Shown here: piece after piece, positions 14,402 to 18,055 of the stretch
Numbering within the stretch: position 1 is the first letter of the stretch
Layout of the letters: each line of letters starts with the position of its first letter
Assembly (NCBI GenBank): GCA_964577195.1
Contig: CAZNYF010000045.1
Span: 1 to 18,055 of the forward strand
From: HyVt-560 sp964577195
GTDB lineage: Bacteria; Pseudomonadota; Gammaproteobacteria; UWMA-0217
Length of the DNA: 18,055 nt
Direction of reading: 5' to 3'
Made by a program: the position numbers and the translations under genes
The notes under the pieces: model-generated
What the model was told of the DNA's origin: nothing
Databases searched by the model: none
Seen by the model: only the letters and a program-made list of their open reading frames with translations

Positions 14402-15391
14402 TTAATAACATGGGAAGAATCGTTCTTTCGGAAAGTAATTAAGAATTTCATTTTCGCAAAAATACCGCATTTCTGTTTCCAGTTCAGATTGATATCCCGT
14501 CATTCCCTGAACAGTCTCTAAAGGGCCGTGCAACAATGCTTCATCAGGGTAAAGCCGTTGCACCGTACGGAAATATCCTTTTGGTAAACGAAATGTTCCA
14601 AGACTCACTGAATGAATTCGCTCAATGTCCAATGCTTCAAATACCTGATTAAACATTAAGCGATACTGTTGCTGGTAGTTTTGTTGATAAACTACAGGGT
14701 CAAACCTCAATCCTACTTGCCAGCCATGTTGCTGTAATTTGCGCATTGCATCAATACGTTTTTGCAAACTCGGTGTTTTTGCTTCAACACTCTCGACAAT
14801 TTCTTGTGGCGAAATGCTAAAAGCCACCACGCAATGCTCAAAAGGGTCAGTCTTTAATAACGATCTTATTTGCGTGCTTTTACTCCTTAACTCAAGATTT
14901 GCCCCTTTAAGGGTGGAAAAAAAAGGTAGAAACTCCTTTGCAAAATGCGTAACCGGTTCTAGCGCTAAACTATCGCAATCGTAACCGGAAAAAAACCAGC
15001 TATCCTGATCTGGATTGGACTTTGCTATTGTTTCAATTTCTTTCTGGAAATCTTCATAATTCACAAACAGAATATAGTTTGCTGAACGATACATACCTTG
15101 AAGAAAACAATAACGGCAATCATAAAGACAGTTCAGCATGTGTGAAAAATAGTAGTTATTGTCGCTGCCGATACCATATTCTTCTGGCGCAGGCAGCGCA
15201 TGTTGGTTGTGCTTGTGTGCCAGAATCAATGCAGGGTTGTTTTTTTGTAGGCGAAAGTTTTGTCCTTTGGGATTAAACACTTCACCATATGTATCTATCT
15301 CAATACGTCGTGCTTTCGGGAATCTGGATAATATTTCCTGGCTACGCGGGTGTTCGTAAACAGCCTCTTCAATGTAGATAGTATCAATCAT
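14402..15391 (-). CDS. Radical SAM protein of the spore photoproduct lyase (SPL) family
   Basis: The 329-aa protein carries the radical SAM cluster motif CLYDCRYC (Cys88, Cys92, Cys95) for a [4Fe-4S] centre that cleaves S-adenosylmethionine. Placement, length and flanking sequence (YYFSHMLN before it, CFLQGMY after it, then SGYDCDSLALEPVT, LELRSKS and GWQVGLRFDPVV) match the SPL family. Bacillus SPL repairs the thymine dimer of spore DNA; members in non-sporulating bacteria have no established substrate that I know of. The catalytic Cys of Bacillus SPL falls, by my by-eye alignment, a few residues from Cys139 here, so the same chemistry is uncertain. The start ATG overlaps the previous stop as ATGA. 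This is the third gene of a four-gene operon with a glycosyltransferase, a nucleoside-phosphorylase-fold protein and an SDR. Confidence 0.87.
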   Translation of the reverse strand: MIDTIYIEEAVYEHPRSQEILSRFPKARRIEIDTYGEVFNPKGQNFRLQKNNPALILAHKHNQHALPAPEEYGIGSDNNYYFSHMLNCLYDCRYCFLQGMYRSANYILFVNYEDFQKEIETIAKSNPDQDSWFFSGYDCDSLALEPVTHFAKEFLPFFSTLKGANLELRSKSTQIRSLLKTDPFEHCVVAFSISPQEIVESVEAKTPSLQKRIDAMRKLQQHGWQVGLRFDPVVYQQNYQQQYRLMFNQVFEALDIERIHSVSLGTFRLPKGYFRTVQRLYPDEALLHGPLETVQGMTGYQSELETEMRYFCENEILNYFPKERFFPCY

Positions 15392-16239
15392 GTGTCTATT
15401 ACCTTTGATACCGTCGGCTTTAATTTTACAGGCAGAGCGTTAAGGTGTCTTCTTAGGCTTTGCATAAGTGCTTTACTGTCGTTTTGTTCCTCGAAGGCTT
15501 GAATCCAGTACTCGCTTTGATCGTCTAAAGCGCGCCAGCGTTGCAAGAGTAGTTTGAGTTGATGTGTTTGAGTGACTGAAAAATGCCAGCGGGATTGATA
15601 TCGTGTAAGTAGAGTTTGCGAGATTTCTAGTGAGTCTAGTTGATCAGCTAGGCGACGGATGTGTGTAATGATATTTTCGAGTTCGCCGAGATTTTCCGAG
15701 CATATTTGTTTTATCCTTTCCGCATTAATTTGGATAGTTGATTGTTGCTTGTTATCTGAAACCACTTTAATGCAATGTACCAACTCGCTGCTGGAAAAGC
15801 GCCGTGCTGTTGGAATAAAACCGCTGGCTTCCATTTCTACCAGGCTATTTTTCGGGTAATGAGTTTGCGGTATCTCAACGGTTGTAATTTGACTGCCAGC
15901 GATATTTTTTAAGTTAATTAATGGGGGGTACCAGGATTCTTGAGTACTGACATCGGTAATTTTTTCTCCAATCAATAATTTTCCCAGTGGAAAAACCTCA
16001 TGTCCGGCTATACCGTAGTTAATCCAGAGATGGTTTTTTCCAGCGGGTATCATCGAGCCTAAAAAAGCGGTTGCGGCAGCGGCATTGATTTTTCCTACGC
16101 CGCATATGATTAAAGAAACCTCATCATGGCGGTAGATTTCAAACGCAGTAATATCATGCTGGCGTTTTAAGTGATAGCGCTGGACTACTGATTTTGCTTC
16201 TGCGGGTAATGCCACTACGAAACAAGTATGTATCGTCAT
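15388..16239 (-). CDS. Nucleoside phosphorylase/nucleosidase-fold protein with helical C-terminal extension
   Basis: Residues 1 to about 165 have the features of the PNP/MTA-SAH nucleosidase superfamily: a starting strand with ALPAEAKSV (Glu14, where MTAN has a catalytic Glu), ICGVGKINAAAAT, NYGIAGH, the ribose-binding VEMEASGF (Met137-Glu138) and KVVSDN with Asp162, the likely base-protonating acid. The region of about 120 residues after it is predicted to be charged and helical (LENIITHIRRLADQLDSLEI and LKLLLQRWRALDD), which is not part of the usual fold. It may hydrolyse or phosphorolyse a nucleoside such as 5'-deoxyadenosine, the by-product of the neighbouring radical SAM enzyme, or act on a modified nucleoside. 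Both stop and start codons overlap its neighbours by ATGA. It is the second gene of the operon. Confidence 0.8.
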   Translation of the reverse strand: MTIHTCFVVALPAEAKSVVQRYHLKRQHDITAFEIYRHDEVSLIICGVGKINAAAATAFLGSMIPAGKNHLWINYGIAGHEVFPLGKLLIGEKITDVSTQESWYPPLINLKNIAGSQITTVEIPQTHYPKNSLVEMEASGFIPTARRFSSSELVHCIKVVSDNKQQSTIQINAERIKQICSENLGELENIITHIRRLADQLDSLEISQTLLTRYQSRWHFSVTQTHQLKLLLQRWRALDDQSEYWIQAFEEQNDSKALMQSLRRHLNALPVKLKPTVSKVIDT

Positions 16240-17072
16240 AGTGATTCCAGCATGGCTTGATAATACTGTTGTTTGTATTCGTAATATTCGGCGCGTGAAA
16301 CAGCCTCACGTTTGCGAGCACCCAGTGCCAGAATATTGGATTTTTTAATCACTGTGCTAATGGCCGCAATACGGTATTCCATTTTTAATTTAGGAGTTTT
16401 TATTGATTTTTCCAATGCCTGGATGCGGAATCGATCCATGCCCCAGTGCTGCCGAGATAATTGATCTTCATGCCCACCATATTTTGTAATTTGCGCTTCA
16501 CTAATGAATGTGACAGTTTCGTGAGCACAAATTCGTAGCCATAAATCATAGTCTTCACAAGCAGGAAGTGACTCATCAAAGTATCCATGCTTATCAAATG
16601 CGCTGTGATGAATCAAAACGGAGGAAGGGGATATTACGCACAAGGGCAAACAGTTTAAATAAATATCGCCGCCTGATTTTGCGTGTTTGTACATGGGGTT
16701 GACGCGTACCCCATTCCGAATCCATATTTCTTCGGTATGGTTTAAAAGACAGTTCGGAGCATTCTCCAATGCTCTTTTTTGGTTGGCGAGTTTTTCGGGT
16801 AACCATTCATCATCTGAGTCAAGCAATGCTATCCAATCTCCTGTGGCTGCGATAATGCCGCGATTACGCGCCTGGCTAACGCCACTTTGTGCTTGCCGGA
16901 TGACTTGGCATTGCGGGAATTGATGAGTAATAACTGCATGAGTGTCATCGGTAGATCCATCATCCACGACAATTACTTCATGAGGTTGAAGTGATTGCTT
17001 AAAAACAGAAGATAAAGCTCTGGGTAACAGCTTTGAGCGATTATAGGTTGGAATAATGACGGAAATTTTCAT
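16236..17072 (-). CDS. Family 2 glycosyltransferase
   Basis: This 278-aa GT-A fold glycosyltransferase begins ISVIIPTYNRSKLLPRAL. It has the nucleotide-sugar motif VVDDGSTD (36-42), the metal-binding LDSDDEW (Asp85-Asp88) and the acceptor-side CEDYDLWLR (172-180) with the conserved Glu-Asp that holds the catalytic base. No membrane segments are visible, so it is cytoplasmic or peripheral. The C-terminal part (YGGHEDQLSRQHWGMDRFRI) is distinctive for a sub-group I cannot name. It transfers a sugar from a nucleotide-activated donor, and the acceptor is unknown. It is the first gene of the operon; its stop overlaps the start of the next gene (ATGA). No strong ribosome binding site or promoter is evident. 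Confidence 0.9.
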   Translation of the reverse strand: MKISVIIPTYNRSKLLPRALSSVFKQSLQPHEVIVVDDGSTDDTHAVITHQFPQCQVIRQAQSGVSQARNRGIIAATGDWIALLDSDDEWLPEKLANQKRALENAPNCLLNHTEEIWIRNGVRVNPMYKHAKSGGDIYLNCLPLCVISPSSVLIHHSAFDKHGYFDESLPACEDYDLWLRICAHETVTFISEAQITKYGGHEDQLSRQHWGMDRFRIQALEKSIKTPKLKMEYRIAAISTVIKKSNILALGARKREAVSRAEYYEYKQQYYQAMLESL

Positions 17073-17432
17073 TTTGAAAAGAGTGCAATCTAAGCTTTCT
17101 GCAGGGTTTAGGCGTAGTAACTGAGTGATGGATTATGGGATTCTACAGACAGTTTAATGAAACTCGAGCAGAAAATCCGACCCTCAAACAAGACGCCTTG
17201 TCTTATTAAGTTTACCGTTTATGTTTTTATAGGAATAGCCACAAATTAATTGTGCGAATGTGCCGTGCAAAATTTATGGATGTCAACTACTGTTAAATGG
17301 ATTTTGGTGGCTAACTAAAATGCTAGTCACAAACAATGCATGATGCTCAAAACCTAATCTTCAGAGATTAGGGATTGTATCTTCTGAAGGTATCATGGTA
17401 TTACAAATATGTAGTGAATTCAGGTAATTAGA
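17073..17432. other. Divergent intergenic region with small palindromes
   Basis: About 360 bp with no gene, between the glycosyltransferase operon (-) and the pilin-like gene (+). It should hold both promoters, though I cannot place the boxes. It contains the near-palindrome CACAAATTAATTGTG at 17240-17254, an operator-like site, and a small stem AAGAC/GTCTT at 17190-17204. A stronger hairpin lies at 17353-17372. Confidence 0.4.
17353..17389 (+). promoter_or_regulatory. Mutually exclusive hairpins in the leader of the pilin-like gene
   Basis: CCTAATCT/AGATTAGG (17353-17360 and 17365-17372) form an eight-base-pair stem around TCAG. The segment CTTCAGA (17359-17365), which is part of this first stem and loop, can instead pair with TCTGAAG at 17383-17389. 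Two alternative RNA folds are thus possible 45 to 80 bases ahead of the start codon, as in attenuators or thermosensors. Function is inference. Confidence 0.3.
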
Positions 17433-17954
17433 TTGACAGTTTTGAAGTTAAAAATTCGGAGTGTAGTTTCTGTATTGATGGTTTATGCAACTGCATCCAT
17501 GGCAGTCACGCAAGGAGAGATGGGAGCTAGTTCAACGGGAGCAATAGCTATTTCTTTAACCACGGAAGATCAAATCAAAGTCTCTAATCTGACAGACATT
17601 AGGCTCTCAGAAAACGAGAACGGAGACTATACAGGCTCATCACCGGCATGCATTTTCCGCAATGGAACAGGCTCTTACTCAATCACGGTATATGGAAGCG
17701 GAGCAGGACATTCCTTTACTTTGAGCAACGGCGGTACGAGTATTCTGACCTACAGGATTACTTTTGATGATGGCACGGGTGCCCAATCTCTGATATCGAA
17801 TTCTGTTCTAAGTGGAAGAACACATGCAGATACCCGGTCTAAATTTTGTGCTAACGGTAATAATGCAAAGATTAATATTTCTATAGCTGACTCTGCGCCA
17901 ATTCCTGGCGAAACTTATTCAGGCATACTGACTCTGACTGTCTCTCCAGAATAA
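17433..17954 (+). CDS. Secreted pilin-like or DUF4402-like beta-sandwich protein
   Basis: This 173-aa precursor has a Sec signal peptide (hydrophobic VVSVLMVYA, cut near ASMA). The mature part is Ser/Thr/Gly-rich beta-sandwich. A GASSTGAIAISLTTEDQIKV N-terminal strand, two Cys (73 in SSPACIF, 139 in SKFCANG) likely in a disulfide, and a C-terminal strand GETYSGILTLTVSPE resemble small fimbrial or spore-coat-U-like subunits. No chaperone or usher gene is seen nearby. The start is a TTG at 17433, with AGG eight bases upstream; a second in-frame TTG at 17442 is possible. The leader contains alternative hairpins, so expression may be controlled at the RNA level. Confidence 0.65.
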   Translation: MTVLKLKIRSVVSVLMVYATASMAVTQGEMGASSTGAIAISLTTEDQIKVSNLTDIRLSENENGDYTGSSPACIFRNGTGSYSITVYGSGAGHSFTLSNGGTSILTYRITFDDGTGAQSLISNSVLSGRTHADTRSKFCANGNNAKINISIADSAPIPGETYSGILTLTVSPE

Positions 17955-17997
17955 TTCTTCACCAATATATCCATTTCTATGCATAACAAGAGCTGAG

Positions 17998-18055
17998 TTA
18001 GTACCCACTCACTTGCATACTCTCTCCAATGATCTCACCGGTAAAAGCATTAAAG
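17998..18055 (-). CDS. Possible C-terminal end of a gene running off the window
   Basis: On the minus strand the window edge enters an open frame of 18 codons (FNAFTGEIIGESMQVSGY) ending at TAA (17998-18000), 43 bp after the convergent pilin-like gene. The composition looks protein-like, but the piece is too short to identify, and an opposite-strand frame cannot be excluded. Confidence 0.3.
   Translation of the reverse strand, partial: FNAFTGEIIGESMQVSGY

Noticed and set aside
13217..17072. Peptide natural-product (RiPP) cluster with the 27-codon ORF as precursor
   Set aside because: The radical SAM protein is SPL-type without a SPASM or precursor-recognition domain, the ORF is on the opposite strand across the gap, and no transporter or protease is next to it.
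1..18055. CRISPR array, tRNA, rRNA, prophage or toxin-antitoxin system
   Set aside because: I saw no regularly spaced direct repeats, no cloverleaf with a CCA end, no rRNA stretch, and no phage or integrase-like gene.

Overview
The window looks like a draft-genome contig from a gammaproteobacterium. The evidence is a cmoA-cmoB pair (wobble-uridine tRNA modification), dusB, panB next to a deoxynucleoside kinase, recQ with an E. coli-like layout, and Shine-Dalgarno-led genes with ordinary Sec signal peptides and one lipobox. I cannot name the genus. A run of exactly 100 N at 13569-13668 is the conventional size for a scaffold gap of unknown length, so adjacency across it is not certain.

Left part (1-5560). 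A short palindromic MITE-like element (148-314) precedes a secreted or membrane-anchored metzincin-like metallopeptidase. Next come a divergent pair, a SixA-type phosphohistidine phosphatase (-) and recQ (+), and then a periplasmic trypsin-fold serine protease. A second, unrelated long palindrome (4482-4649) precedes a deoxynucleoside kinase gene. A second copy of the first element, in the opposite orientation and followed by an extra solitary terminal repeat (5353-5536), separates the kinase gene from panB.

Middle part (5561-12796). panB is followed by a small exported protein gene. On the minus strand lie a 71-aa unknown gene with a strong ribosome binding site and, directly behind it, dusB. 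A second minus-strand block encodes cell-envelope proteins: an EF-hand lipoprotein, a 59-aa secreted Lys/Glu-rich protein and a periplasmic rhodanese with a clear intrinsic terminator. Upstream of these, DUF1015, cmoA and cmoB form a tight minus-strand operon. CmoA makes carboxy-SAM and CmoB uses it on tRNA U34.

Right part (12797-18055). A gene-poor stretch leads to a possible 27-aa leader ORF, overlapping by ATGA with an unknown acidic protein that runs into the assembly gap. Beyond the gap is a minus-strand four-gene operon, in transcription order: family 2 glycosyltransferase, nucleoside-phosphorylase-fold protein, spore-photoproduct-lyase-family radical SAM protein and short-chain dehydrogenase. 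The first three are joined by two ATGA overlaps. This is the most interesting system in the window, because its joint function is not obvious from the parts. The window ends with a secreted pilin-like protein gene (+) and what may be the last codons of a minus-strand gene.
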